Notes: a model not told the origin generated them from the letters alone. A DNA stretch of 64,000 nucleotides from Cytidiella melzeri (GCA_022592445.1 JABYQR010000143.1:40279-104278); one strand, 5' to 3'. Positions 48,001 through 59,892 are shown, counted from the stretch's first letter. Program-made: numbers and translations.

Positions 48001-48345
48001 CGATGTCGAAGCGGAGCCGAGACGAATTTGAAGCTGGCCCCTCAAATTCTGAAGGGTACGGTCAGAACAAGAAGGTCAAAGCGACGCCAAATCTTCCGTT
48101 TGGCCCTCCAGTCCCTCCGCTTATCTTCGACGGTGCGACAGACAGCCAGCCGACCGATGACGAACAAGAGAAGGAGGTTGAGACGAACAAGAGGGTCAGC
48201 CGCAGTAAGGGAAAGAGGGCAATCAGAAGCGGAAACTCGTAGGCTCCTCGCAGCATACTAGGATGAGTGGAAGGGGCACCCGATGGACTTCAACGTGTTG
48301 GTATTGTATTTGCTACTCGGTATCTCTTCATTATATATATTCGCA
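45086..48345. repeat. Inverted repeat arm B (3.26 kb)
   Basis: Mirror image of 38867-42126. The shared promoter segment (45086-45428) differs from arm A by only a base or so in what I compared by eye, for example caccgttgcc versus caccattgcc. The diverged block lies at roughly 47340-47740. Confidence 0.92.
45429..48242 (+). CDS. FunK1-type fungal protein kinase, copy B
   Basis: Exons are 45429-45707, 45762-46926, 46984-47174 and 47226-48242, with GT-AG introns between. The first 390-codon open block differs from copy A at one residue (ADNSKEY versus ANNSKEY) and the HRD exon at one (QSKILHRD versus QFKILHRD). About 150 residues of the last exon, from HRFDHGGERFDMSIF to SSPSFWRK, differ from copy A at roughly a third of positions. 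The remaining tail of about 170 residues differs at some 13. All kinase motifs are kept. Function is as for copy A, probably redundant, but the diverged block could give the copies different partners. Confidence 0.9.
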
Positions 48346-48660
48346 ATGCACGCTTTGCAGAGACAAGTGAACATGAATACTAAAGATGGCCTGCCCAAAG
48401 AACGCGCGTCCACATCTCGCGATTGTGAGACTACTGGAACTCGGGAACAACATATTTAGAGTAATAGAGCCTGGCCGGAGTTCGGACACAGGAACTCAGG
48501 CCTGTAAGGAACCATACTGCTGATTCTCACGAGCCATTGCCACTGAGTAACGCACAAACTCACCCTTCATCACAGCGTCACTCATGGTCTCTGCTTTATC
48601 CGAGTCGCTCAGCGTATCACGAGGGTGATATAAAGTACCCTGATACTAGTCTAATTCCAT

Positions 48661-50216
48661 TCATTCACTGAGATGTGGAATGGATATACACAATGGTATG
48701 GGTATACATCGGGAGTGAGCTCGACAGTACGAATATTGGCGGCGATGACTTCTTGCAAGTTTTCGAGAATTCCGAGATGCTTGAATCGCATCGGTAAGCC
48801 CAAGGCTGTTGAGCTGGATGGACATGTATGAATGGTCATCAGGAGTGAGCATAGATGCGCGGGTTCCCTGCAGATCTCCAAGACCTCCAAGACGCACGAA
48901 CCGAGCTTGAAGTGCGATCCTGAGATTATCCAGCCAGAAAGGTATATCGGTGTGGCTGTCAGGGGTGAGCTCAGCCGCGTGAGTCATGGTCACAGTGGCT
49001 TTGCGCACATATTCGAGGCCTTTTCAAGACGTTCGAACCGCGTCAGAAGTACATGCCCAAGGCTGTTGAGCCGGGTAGACAGTTGGCCATCTGGAGTCAT
49101 TTTGACTACACGAGTTGAGGCTGCAAGAGCTTCCTCCAGATCCTCGAGGTGGCCAAGTTGCTGGAATCGCGTCTGGAGTGCATGTCCGAGATCCATAAGC
49201 CTTATAGCCTGGCTTACGTGGTCTCTAGCAGTGAGATCATCAGCGCGTGCCCATTTTACAGTGACTTCTGCAGATCCTCCAAGTCGCCAAAGTGGTTAAA
49301 CCGTATCTGAAGTGCAAACCCGACAGAACGGGCTTGCCTGGGCGTCCGTCGAGAGAGAAAATTCGATGGCCCGAGTGTTAACGGTAATTGCTTTTTCAAG
49401 ATCTTCGCAATTACTATGGCGTTCAAACCGCACCTGGAGTGTATGTCCATATTTGTTAAGTCTGACAGCCTTGCTGCGAAGGTGATTCAACTCCGAGGAG
49501 AGCTCCACTGCACGAACGGTGGCCTCTGCAGCTCCCTCGAGATCTTGGACGTCGCGCAGGTGGTGAGTTTGACAGGATTTCCTGGATGGTTATCAGGAGT
49601 GAGCTCGGCGGCACGAATATTGGCCTACATAGATGCCTGCAAAACTTCTTGCGAGGCGCTCGAAACGCGTGTGAAGAGGGTATCCGAGATTAACGAGCTA
49701 TACTGGCTACGACAACTGCTGTAGATCTTCGAGGTCACCAAGGTGACTGAACCGTGTTCGAAGTGCGAGGCTATGAACACTCAGCCGGACAGGTGTGTCT
49801 CGATGACCATCGGGAGTGGTCTCCACGGCGCGACTATGGGACATGATAGCTCCCTGCACATCTTCCAGGTTGCCAAGGCGCTTGAGCCGCGCCTGCAGTG
49901 CCGGCCCAAAATTATCGAGTTGAGGCAGAGCCTAGACTGTTGAGTCGACAGGGTGGCCATCTAGTACATGATTTTCTGCCCGGCGCCATGCGGCCACAGC
50001 ATCCTCGAGATCGACGAGCTCGCTCTTGTCGTAGTATCGCCGATGCAAGAGAGAGCAGAGAGCGTCGAGATTGGCAGATTTATCGTTGTATTGAAGCTCT
50101 ACAACGCGACGCCAGGCAACGATAATCGCACGGCGAGGTCGTTGGGTTCCCCGGCCCCTTCGAACCGACGTCGCAGAAGTTCTGCGTCCTGCTGTAGTTC
50201 CTCCTGACGCAGGCAA
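48661..50216 (-). pseudogene. Relic of a TPR-repeat gene (TPR/CHAT-type family)
   Basis: Scattered in several minus-strand frames are TPR units of about 42 residues typical of a large Agaricomycete family. LGHALQTRFQQLGHLEDLEE is followed by ALAASTRVVKMTPDGQLSTR; other units are KYGHTLQVRFERHSNCEDLE, GFALQIRFNHFGDLEDL and NLRIALQARFVRLGGLGDLQ. The N-terminal end, at 49932-50216, reads LDALCSLLHRRYYDKSELVD followed by LEDAVAAWRR. Frameshifts separate units. A C-terminal CHAT (caspase-like) domain, usual in this family, is not seen. The underlying DNA is an imperfect repeat of about 126 bp. Confidence 0.7.
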
Positions 50217-51293
50217 CTCACGTTAATCATTATATCGAGTCGGGAATAAGTATGAGCTTATTGGATTAACCTTTAAGGCATCTTACATGGGGGCCATCAA
50301 CACGAACGTGACTGGGAATGAGAAGATTGATGGAATGTGCAGCATGGTACAGCAAATCCGCAGGTTGCCTTTCACAAGACATAAGAATCATAGTTGGCTA
50401 GAGAACAAATAGCTTTCATACGCATAGGTACGCGCTCCATCTCGAGGCATGCAATTGGCACAATGGGCAGTAGCTGTGAGATGCAAGCTGAAATGTGAGA
50501 TGTGAGTGAGGCGGGGGTTGTGCAAAATCACGAGGGCTCGTACTCGCATTGTTGTCAGTTATATCCTGCTCATATGCTCTCAACGTGGAAGCAAACGGGT
50601 CTTTATCAGATTCACCACTTTGACAGACTCACTAATGTCTGAGTCATGTACAGCATTGCGAAACACAGCCGCTCTGGAGACCTATACGATATAGCGTTGT
50701 ATCAGGGTAAATCGCAAATCAGACGAGCGACTGTAACAGAGGCGCACCGTGACCGCGCATGCCTAACGCCCCGGCCTGGCGAAATGACAACAAGGACTCT
50801 TGTCGTGATGGCTGTACGTGCATGAACTTGACAGAGTGAGCTAGAGCAAAGACGGCTTTGTGGCAATTTCAGTCAAGGGTTCATCATGCGATACATACAC
50901 GGAGAGTTCTGAATCAATACTGATGACCTGCCTCGACGCCTTGCACTGCAAAACTCTGCTCGTAGTAACTGTCGCAATGTCACGTAGTAGTTCTATAAGT
51001 GGGGGTCCTTGGAAAACGCTTACAGTCTTTCGAACATCACCAGCCTTGCGTGAATCGTGATTTGATCTACGCCTCCGGCATGAATCTGGACACCTTGGGG
51101 CATCTTGATGGATGGCCAATGCCTGATTGACTCGGAGGTACTTTTGTACACGGGAGCACATTAACGGTCAGGCAGAATGTGAAAGATGGAGTAACGAGCA
51201 GAAGGAGATCACTGATACGGATCCGCTTCTACATTGCTGCCTCTCGTCGTCCATCAAACCATCTCCATCTCTTCCACTCGCAATCGAAGAATG
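50217..51293. other. Intergenic, about 1.1 kb
   Basis: An open minus-strand frame at 50841-51161 (SRVLQCKASRQVISIDSELS) looks faintly coding but has no recognisable motif or splice partners. Otherwise I see nothing. Confidence 0.4.
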
Positions 51294-52608
51294 TCACAGC
51301 TTCTCCCGTCCGCCCTCCTCATAGCTCCCACAGTCGAGGCGCACACAGTCAGCCACCACGTGCTCCGCAATCCTGCGCGGCATCGCAAAGAGCACCTTGA
51401 TCGCCTTCATGTCCACTGACTGGCGGCACGCCTTCCGCAGGTCCAACCACGGGAGGAGCGTGGCATACTTCTCCGTTTGGTGTTCCCATGTGGAGGGCCA
51501 GTAGCAGTACGCCGAATGTCGAAGCTGGCGGCCGACACGCAGGAGGGCGATGAGGTCTACTCAGCTTTGAGCTGCTATGCGGTCTTCCAGAGCGGTTTTC
51601 GTCTTGATTGTGATGGTGTTGGTGGCCGCTGCGTAACGTGCCAACTACTAGTACTCCGTCTCGACCTGCAGATATGGAGTGTATCAGCAGTGCTGAGTAG
51701 GCGGAGTTGGGAAACACCCAAAGAGCCTGGCGAGTTTCAGATTGGTTTGGGTCCCACCGGAGGCAAGGTAGAGTTCTCCAAGCGTCCGTCCAACGATGTG
51801 CAGCAGCCGGTCCAGCAGATCCAGTTGATTGAGACGTGCGTGGGTGTAGCTGAGGCATGTGAACAGGCGAAGGACGAGGTTGACACTAGGGAGGAGGACA
51901 AGGTAATACGAAATTCAAGATCGATCGGTGGCTCGCCAACGTGTAGTTTGTCCCTGATGAACTTGGCCACTGCGAGCATTCCATGCGCAGCCTCATCCGA
52001 GAGACTCTACTGACCCGGGGTTTTGAGTGCCCCAACCTCCGAGAACAGCTTCAAGAGTTCTACCATGACACTGTTGTAGTAGTCGGATGGGTCCATGAGA
52101 AGAAATGCGCTGTATGCAAGCCTTTCGAGCTTATAATCTCCGCGTAGTCGTTTGCCGTCATCACTGACACCAAACAGCTGAGGTACCTCAGCCGAGGCAG
52201 CAGTCGGACGACTTGTCCCACTGTGCTCATCTGCAGCTGCCCAAAATTCAGCTCGCCCGAGTCATAGCGGAACGCGACGTGTTGGATGAGGTGCGCTATG
52301 TTGGGTTTGCAAGAAATTGCACGAAGGCATCCTCGCCATCGGGTCCTACTGCGGTAGGAGTCATATACAGCTGGGTGACGAGGATGCGACAAAAAGGTGA
52401 GGAAGAGTACCAGCGAAGACAGACTAGGGTACAGACGAACCAGCATATCCTCTCCGGCTCGGGTGGCGCAGTGTCCTTGGGTGCCAGTCTCGCGGTATGG
52501 GCCAAAGGTCTCCATTATTGCATCGAGGATCTCGTCTGGTAGCTGCGCTGCCCAAGACTGTGTCTGCGAGGGACCTAGATAGTTTGGGAGTGCCTCTGTC
52601 GCGTGCAT
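51294..52608 (-). pseudogene. Probable F-box gene with broken frames
   Basis: The N-terminus MHATEALPNYLG leads into an F-box (AAQLPDEILDAIMETFG). The expected continuation lies in another frame (VCLRWYSSSPFCRILVTQLY), then returns to the first (PNIAHLIQHVAFRYDSGELN, VVRLLPRLRYLS). It continues in a third (QLFGVSDDGKRLRGDYKLE, VMVELLKLFSEVGALKTPG). A coding-like C-terminus ends with YATLLPWLDLRKACRQSVDM and RRIAEHVVADCVRLD. In-frame stops such as the TGA after RIAAQS interrupt the middle. Some breaks might be unrecognised introns, so a living multi-exon gene cannot be excluded. Confidence 0.5.
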
Positions 52609-53283
52609 CTGAGTGAGCTATGACCCGTCAACGGTAGCTACGATTGTGAGATGATACTGACCCGTCGGAGTCACCCGATTAGGAAAGAGGCGGGGCTTGT
52701 AGGATTGCGCCCCGAGGCAACGTGAGTCGTTCAGTAAATCACTTTTATTCAGAACTACACCTCATAACGGTATCTCGACATTTGCAAATACTGCTTCATC
52801 GCAGGTCTGCCAGTGGCTTGTCTCGTTGTCTAATATATAATCTTTGACACAGGTTCATCCTTCTTCATTAATTCGAGCTTGACGGGAGTTCATGAACTAC
52901 GACGCCTTTCAAACTAAGCAGGTATGTAGAGACACTTGGCGATAGCCGGTCTCGTTGCATTTGATGCCAAGTTGTGCTCCGAATCAAGGTCACGCAAGCA
53001 ATGAGGCCCATAAGAAAATATCAGTATAATATATAGTGAGTATTACAAAGCACACTGCCAAGAGTCCGAATAAGTTAGGGGGAGCATGAAGCCAAACTTG
53101 CGGCGAGCGGTCACGATTAATACATGTCCGCACTAATTGCGATGTAAAGGACGTCTAGTGAGTGGAGGGATGTAGTCTAAGAGGTAGATTTGAATACAGA
53201 ACGGCGATCCGGGGTAACACAGAAAAGGGACTCACTGTCGTTCTTTTACCAAAAGAATAATCTCGTTGGCATCATTCTTTGAA
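52609..53283. other. Intergenic, about 0.67 kb
   Basis: AT-richer than the surroundings, with no gene seen. A possible last exon of the next minus-strand gene (NDANEIILLVKERQ then TGA) lies at 53232-53276. Confidence 0.4.
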
Positions 53284-53900
53284 CTAGACAGGTGTATGAC
53301 ATACCTTTGACGTCCGGCGTGGACGGGGTACGTATACCCTCGTTTCTCCCACCACCGGTAACGACGACGGGTTACTCATCGCGTCGTCAAGAGTCTCTGG
53401 CGACTCTTGTATATTGACTGACGGCAGAGTCTGCTTCGCGAGAAATTCGCGAGCCTGCGACTTAAAAATGTCGTCGCAGCAAATCAATTGCGTTGGGGGC
53501 TGTGTCGGGAACATGGCCATCAGATCATGACCGGTGAGCTGCTCTAGGGATCCGGAGGGTGGCTGCTGCTGCGACGATGACCACGCATTGGGGTCAAGAG
53601 GATGTATCCTGGCAGAACTTGACGGTTTCTGCCTGTAATCTGACGGTTGTCACTTGAGCTTTGTGAAGGACTGCAGTGGGTGGAGAACGTTACCTGGGCC
53701 CTGTACTAGCGGCGGTATGACACTGTCATCTTCGAGCTTGCAGCTTGTAGTACTGGTGCTTCGCGAGATGTCTGCATGTGGTGGCCATGAGCATGAGTGT
53801 TTGATTGCGTCTATGAAGTCACAGCTTGATCCGACTGACCTGGAGTCGCTGCCTGCGCGTTTGGCGAGCGTATGCGGGGAGAAGCGCTAGGTCTGCTCAT
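53284..53900 (-). CDS. Unassigned gene, tentative model
   Basis: I do not recognise it. Coding-like pieces are MSRPSASPRIRSPNAQAATP from 53900, joined across an intron of about 68 nt to DISRSTSTTSCKLEDDSVIP, and then a longer exon with SSSARIHPLDPNAWSSSQQQ, DLMAMFPTQPPTQLICCDDI and VYVPRPRRTSK. The second and third pieces do not join in phase at the obvious GT-AG sites, so either a splice site is unusual or the gene is damaged. Composition (Ser/Pro/Gln rich, basic end) suggests a disordered regulatory protein. Confidence 0.3.
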
Positions 53901-54981
53901 TCCTTGTGCGGCGATCGTCGACTATGGCGTGCACACAGGGTGTGCTGGTAACTTGTATAGGTGGGTAAGATGAGAGGAGAGTGCAAGGAGAACGGGAGGA
54001 GGCAGTGACCGCGTAAAGTCGACGGCCATGGCCTGTTCCATTATGATGGTGAGTAGTGGGAAGTACTCGGATCCGGTTGTCACGTAACGGGCAGTGCCAT
54101 GGCATCCTCGGTCCGCGTAGATCAGCCCAGCGTCTCACATACACTCCGGGATATTCAAAATTCGCAGATATCTCACGCATTTGTATCTTGTAGTAGTGGG
54201 TCTCCAGAGGAGGCTCGATGAGTACTGTCATTGAGTCTCAGGCATTGGCCCCGGCTGGCGATATCGAACGGTGATTGCCCTGCAAGCGCTCTCAACTACA
54301 GATCATCTATACAGTCATGATCAACCAAAGCAGGCGTCACCTTCAAAGCGTGAGCACTTACTGTACTTGTGTCTCGTGGCACTCGGATGCAATATGTGTC
54401 TCGCACGCCATTGGGAGAGACGTAGATGCGTCGTTGTTGCTTTTTCTGCTCCGTGGTCATCGAAACACGGCAGTGGGCGTACGACGGCCGCCACCGATGC
54501 CTGGGTCTCACGAACACTTCAGCTACCATATATGGAGGTACACACGACGCGTTCAAGCCCCGCGCACCATAACCCCAACTTACTGACTTGCAGCAGTCAA
54601 AAGCTGCGAAAGTATGAAAGGAGCATTCTGAAATGTCAAGCTTGCGTGACTAATGTGAGCTATGGTTGTGGTAGTGGTATGGCACGACCGTGACAGACTT
54701 TACTGCGTACCGACCAGCCCGCGTTCAGCTAGTGATTGTCTTTAGCTCTTCAAGCCTGCGAATGGATTCCAAAAGATTGAGAAAGACCATATGTTTGACA
54801 TGAGCTCGCTGGAGGACGACAGTTGTGGTTGTTGAAGAGCGAGCTTTGACCAACTTGAACGTTTTCGGCAGAGACACCTCCGAGCGCCTACTCGAACGAC
54901 CTTGCTTGTTTCTGACCGTGTGCTCGACGGTGAGCGTGGCTCTTCCAACAACATACAGCGACCTCCCAACCTCCTCAGGTT
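53901..54981. other. Upstream region of the Zds1-like gene, about 1.1 kb
   Basis: No supported gene. Frames of 75-140 codons on both strands lack motifs. The presumed promoter of the Zds1-like gene lies at the right end. Confidence 0.4.
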
Positions 54982-57685
54982 ATGCAGCCCTCAGAATTCG
55001 AGATTCAAAGAGAGGTCGAGACCTTGCGAGACATTAGGCGAAGGTCAAGCGCACCAGGCAGCATTATTGACCCTGATCTCCCGACGGTGTCCAGCGATTC
55101 CAGCTCATCAAGTGCATACTGGGAGGACTCATCTAGCAGTTCTCACTCTCATGAAAGCGACAACTCGTCCGTCGCTGGGGACGACCCGTTAAACCTCTTC
55201 TGGGTACCTGCTCGCCTGCATCCGGAGATCGCACCAGCCGAGTTCAGGCAATTCCTCAAGGAACATGCACGAAGCCCGGGTGAAGGTGCCACGCTCGACC
55301 GTGCGAGTTCGGTAGGCTCGATGGGACTTGGAAGGAAGAAGTCGATGCTGAGTAGACAGTATAACCCTTCGGAAAGGGATGGGGTTGAAGAGGAAAACGT
55401 GGTCCCCATACGGCGAAATAGGTCGAGCGTATTCAAGAATCAAGGACCACAGTTGACCATCAACGACCTGCAGAAACTAGAGGAGTTGGCGGAAGAGGCG
55501 TCGGAGAGCAGCGATCCCTCCAGGCTGAGAAGTGTGCTACGGAGGAGCATGAGTATGAATGTTTCACCCTCTGGTACGTCAACCGCCCGACTACACGATT
55601 AGCTGGAACTGAAGCACCGTGTTACATTCTTTGTATGAAGTTATCGATCAGATGGACAGCATTCCTGAGCAAGGCGACGAAGCCGATGTACCAATCATTG
55701 TACCCCGTCCAGGACAAATCTTACGGCGAGCAGCACGCACCAAGATTCGAAAACCTGGCACGGCGGAAGGTCCTCATCGATTCAACTCTCCACGTGCGAG
55801 AAGAGGCTCCGCCGGACGTGCTGGCTCCCTCCCTCCTGAGCGCACGTCAGACGAGCTATCCTCCAGCGATCACGGCGACGAAACACCACAACGAAAACCT
55901 GCAGACCCGGATGTTCCAGAATTACCTTTCAATATTCGACCCGAGTCGTACAGCGAAGAGTCCTCGATCTACGATGCCTATGCTAGAGATGATTCCGACG
56001 AATCTGAGAGTCATGCGCCCCTGCTGGTTACGTCGCCTGAGACACCTGAATTCCAATCTGTCTCTCCGCCTCTTCCGCAAACTATGGAACCGGCACAACC
56101 CATTCTACATCACCCCAAACCGCAACGTGTGCTCTCACCGCCAGCAGTAGAGGCGGAAGTCATTGGGCAGCGGTCGCCTTCACCCGAAATCCCTCCAGTA
56201 CCTCCAATACCTTCAATACCTCCCGTTCCTTCTACGATTGAACGTCCACAGCCTCAGAGACCAGCTCTCTCACATCAAAGCTCGTCTTATCTTGCCCATC
56301 CGACTCCCTCAACTTCGCCGAGTCCGTCTGATCACCGCAAGGACAAGGACAAAAAGGGCTTGTTCGGCAAGTGGGGAGGAGACAAGGCGTCCAAGAGAGG
56401 ACAACCCTCTAATCGTGAGAGAGAAAAGGAAAAGGAGAAGGAAAAGGAGAAAGATGGTAGCTTCTTTGGCTCTCTGTTTGGCGCCAAGAAGAAGCAGGAC
56501 GAGGTTGCGCCACCTCCGATTGGTGGTCTAGGAAATTCTGGCCGAGAGACAGCAGCGGCACTCTTGGGGTCATCCAAATCGGCGAAAAGCTACGTGCCGT
56601 CACCATCGCCTCAGCCTATACAAGGCTATGCCCGCTATCCTATTCACGTCGAGCGAGCCATTTATCGCTTGAGCCATATCAAGCTTGCAAACCCACGTAG
56701 GCCCTTGTACGAGCAGGTCCTCATTAGTAACCTCATGTTTTGGTATCTTGGAGTCATCAACAAAAGTCCTACGCCTGCTTCGCCGTCGTCGCCAAACGCA
56801 GCTGGGGCTAATGCCGCCAAAGGGGATGGAGAGAATGCTGAGCATGCGGAGAGGGAGAAGAGGGAGCGGGAGGAGCGGGAGAAGGCGGAGAAGGAGCGGC
56901 TGGAGAGAGAAAGAGAGCGTGAACGAGAGAGGGAGCGTGAGAAGAGTGCGGAGAGCAAGAGAAAGGGCAGCTTGACGAAGACACCGACGCCTGGTACGCT
57001 TGGAGCACGGAAGGCAGAAACTCCCGTCCGAGGCCCCCAGTACGACATGCAGCATCGTGCAATGGAGCAAGAATATGTATATCAGGGAGGTGGTCCACCT
57101 ATACCGCGAACGTCGTCATCTGCGCCTCCTCCTATGAATTATTCTCAGCAGATGCATCAACGGGGAGGCCCACCCGGGCAGTATCCACCGTCTGTTCAGC
57201 TTGTGCAACCGCAGCCACAGATACCGCAGAATCCAAACCGCTACTATAACCCTGCAATGAACCCCGCTATCGTGGGTCAGCCATATGGGATGAATCAACA
57301 GCCTAGTGCTCTGCAGCTGCCTCCCGGCGCAATGCCTCCTGTTGCTGTCGAGCAGGCGTGGGTGAACTCGTCTCCTCTGTCACCTGCAATGTCTCGGACT
57401 GGTTCGCCTGCTAGAGCTATTTCTCCACCCTCCGCCAACGTCAGGGCATCGCCTCCCTCCGGACAACGCTATTCTCCACAGATGGAAAAGATGCAAGGTA
57501 TGCAGGGAAGGACTCCAGGGCGATCTTTGTCTGCTTCTGCCACAGCTCCAATACCACAGCACCGGTCAGTGAATGGTTCGCACGTGCTAAGGAAGGGTAA
57601 AAGTGCGCATGCTGTTGTACCGAATCTCCGTACTAGTGAGGAGGAGGACGTTCCGCTCTCAGTCTATCAGCAGCGGCGACAGTAA
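54982..57685 (+). CDS. ZDS1: Zds1/Zds2-like regulator with Zds C-terminal domain
   Basis: Zds1 and Zds2 regulate PP2A-Cdc55 and Cdc14 release, and so mitotic exit and polarity in yeast. Two exons: 54982-55573 and 55641-57685. The N-terminus MQPSEFEIQREVETLRDIRR is followed by a serine-rich acidic part and by LFWVPARLHPEIAPAEFRQF, the conserved N-terminal Zds block. The diagnostic C-terminal domain is at about 56640-56760: YARYPIHVERAIYRLSHIKL followed by NPRRPLYEQVLISNLMFWYL. Between them lie Pro/Ser-rich disordered regions and Lys/Glu runs. After the domain comes an RE-repeat, then a Pro/Gln/Tyr-rich tail ending LSVYQQRRQ. That tail is far longer than in yeast. An upstream untranslated exon is possible (cag precedes the ATG). 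Confidence 0.88.
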
Positions 57686-58507
57686 CATTGACCGGTATAT
57701 CTTCAATATTCTCTACCAGACTCTCTCCTATGTTGTATTCAATCACCACGGATAATGTCTTTGCTTTCCCAATCCCCTTGCCTCCTTTGCTAGTGCTACT
57801 CCATATCATCCGCTGTTTCGCTCACTCAAGCAAACCTAGATATACCCGCAACCTACATAGCCTGTTTTCGGGGTTTTCTAGCTTCCACCTACTACCCTCC
57901 CGTGGATTTTGTACCGACCCCACTCCTCCTCTCATCTGCATGCATGCATCCTTTGCTCACCACGCTTGTCCGCATGTCTCTCCTCCTCCTCCTCCTCCCT
58001 CTCTTCCTACAGCTGTCTCGACGGACATCGTGCTCTTTCCCATAAATCTGCTATATATTCTCGTCGTTCTCGCAATGCAATCGGACCTGAATTATAGCTG
58101 CATTTTTCCCGACTTCTCACTTCTCACAGGGCGTTGATGACGATTCTTCTGAATACACACACATACACCGCACACTACCATCCGGTACCGTTAATTTACG
58201 TGAATTCTCTAGCTAGTGTCCATCTGTCTTTTGTTCTTTCTTTTTCGTGTACAGTATCCGACATGCGTCGGGAGCTGCGTTTTTCTTGTTCTTTGTGTTC
58301 TGCATTCTGGCGTGCAGGTACCATGTATGAGTGGACATGAGCATAGATGAATCCACCCAGTCCACCGGCACTCATATTACTGCAGCGCGAGTATACGATG
58401 AGACCCGGTTTTGAGGACCTCAGATCTGTTGACGGCTGTACGCGAGGAAGTGAACATTCATTGTCAACGTCGGCCTGTTAGTTTTTCATGACTTTGCACA
58501 AGGCGCT
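57686..58507. other. Convergent 3' region of ZDS1 and the EXPERA gene
   Basis: This is T/C-rich, with long ctcctcct runs; presumably the long 3' UTRs of both flanking genes. I see no gene. Confidence 0.5.
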
Positions 58508-59254
58508 TTACCGTGTCTTGGCAGCAGTCGTCGCGAGTTCGCCCTCGCGAACAAGGGCTAAAACGCGGAATGCCATGTCGACGGTAATAAGAAGGGGTAC
58601 GAGGAAAAATGGGATGTAGCTGCTCAAGAGAGAGAGACGCTGCTGTACTGTGACAGACGCAATGTTTGCCGCGATCGTCTCCGCACTAGTGGTTGGAGTA
58701 GCGAGAACAACTGCGAGGCACGGTAGGGTGGTGGTTGTGGTCGATGCGCCATATATCAAGAGTAAGATATAGATAGAGTGTGAGCCTGCGGAACCAAGTT
58801 AGCGGAAGAAAGATGGAGGCGAAAATTGGCGTAGGTTCACCTCGGAGTAGTCCGCGCATTCCCAAGACGAATATAGGGAGCTGGAAGATACTATCGAAGT
58901 CTGTGGCTGAGGAATTCATGCCACAGGCCTGGAACGGTTGTACTTACGCCTCGAGAATAAGAAAAGGTTTGAACCATACATATGCGTCGGAATTAGAGAA
59001 GGCACCAGTGATGAGTGGGTCTTTTGACATGGCGATGTATAGATGTGGAAGTTGAGCAATGGCACTCGGGGTTAGCCTCGCTGGATATAGGGCTTGCAGG
59101 TCAATGAGCAGAGTAGCTGGGATGTGCATCTACGGAGAGATAGTGTCAGTTGTGCCGGGACGTGCAATATTGTTGGACGTACTGCAAAGAACAGAAAGTA
59201 AATCAGGTCCAACGGACGCTTTTTTAGGGGTATCGGTGTGACGGCGGACGCCAT
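58508..59254 (-). CDS. EXPERA/TMEM97-like membrane protein
   Basis: EXPERA proteins (TMEM97/sigma-2 receptor, EBP relatives) are four-helix ER membrane proteins; TMEM97 homologues influence sterol handling. Spliced reading: MASAVTPIPLKKRPLDLIYF with LFFA, MHIPATLLIDLQALYPARLT, AFSNSDAYVWFKPFLILEA, IFQLPIFVLGMRGLLRG, SHSIYILLLIYGASTTTTTL, and a last helix SYIPFFLVPLLITVDMAFRV, ending TTAAKTR. Four exons with GT-AG introns join in frame. The RPLDxxYxxFF start, the lumenal LQALYP and the FFQLPxF-type helix are the features I know from TMEM97. It shares a 233-bp divergent promoter with the ERV1 relic. The last lysine-containing residues could act in ER retention. Confidence 0.8.
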
Positions 59255-59487
59255 GTATTCCTGGGAGTAGAATGAACACGATAGCTATGATGGATGATAA
59301 TCCCGCTTGCCTGACAGCGCGTTGAACGGTCTGAGCAGCGTGATGGCAGTGACCGATTCAGACGCGTCAGTCACGGGCAATTGCGGGATCCCGCCCATCT
59401 CCATTTCGGGCTGCGCGACGGCATTTGTCAGCAGCCAACCTTTTGCTTTGGAATGTGGCCGTGCCAGTCGAGTCTTTCACGCCAAGC

Positions 59488-59892
59488 ATGAATACAGCCA
59501 GCAAAGCATTCTCCCCAGAAATGATCATAGGTCCAGACGGCAAGCCATGTAAGATTTGCACCTCATGGCGAGACTGGCCACTACAGAAGAAGTCTACGAG
59601 TGCCACCGCTCAATGCACATATATAGGCAAACAGCCAACTGTAGTAGCGGCAGCAGCAGCAGCTACCATGGCGGCTTCTGTACACCCAAACGACTGCCCA
59701 CCCGACGTCGAGCAGCTTGGTCGAGCGACGTGGACATTCTTGCACACCACTGCCGCATATTATCCCGGAAAACCAACGCCTACCCAGCAGACAAATATGC
59801 TCTCTCTCTGCTTCGCTCTCTTCCTCTACTCTACCCTTGCTCACTATTGTTTTGCGAGGGATTTTCGAGCGCACACAAACGATAGCAAGTAG
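59488..59892 (+). pseudogene. ERV1: ERV1 sulfhydryl oxidase gene, frameshifted and cut off by an LTR
   Basis: Erv1 oxidises Mia40 in the mitochondrial intermembrane space, using FAD and CxxC pairs. The reading [20 protein letters not shown] then gives [11 protein letters not shown] (shuttle-type CxxC), an Ala linker and [20 protein letters not shown] with [17 protein letters not shown], the first helix of the FAD domain. At about 59801 a (CT)n tract shifts the frame; the expected [12 protein letters not shown] continues in another frame. The active-site CxxC is spoiled by a further small insertion. The gene then ends: the stop TAG is the first three bases of a copia LTR. The rest of the FAD domain is absent. 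Since Erv1 is essential in yeast, an intact copy must be expected elsewhere. Confidence 0.8.

Noticed and set aside
50841..51161. Open minus-strand frame with a C2-like feel
   Set aside because: No glycine/aspartate C2 pattern could be confirmed and no partner exons were found.
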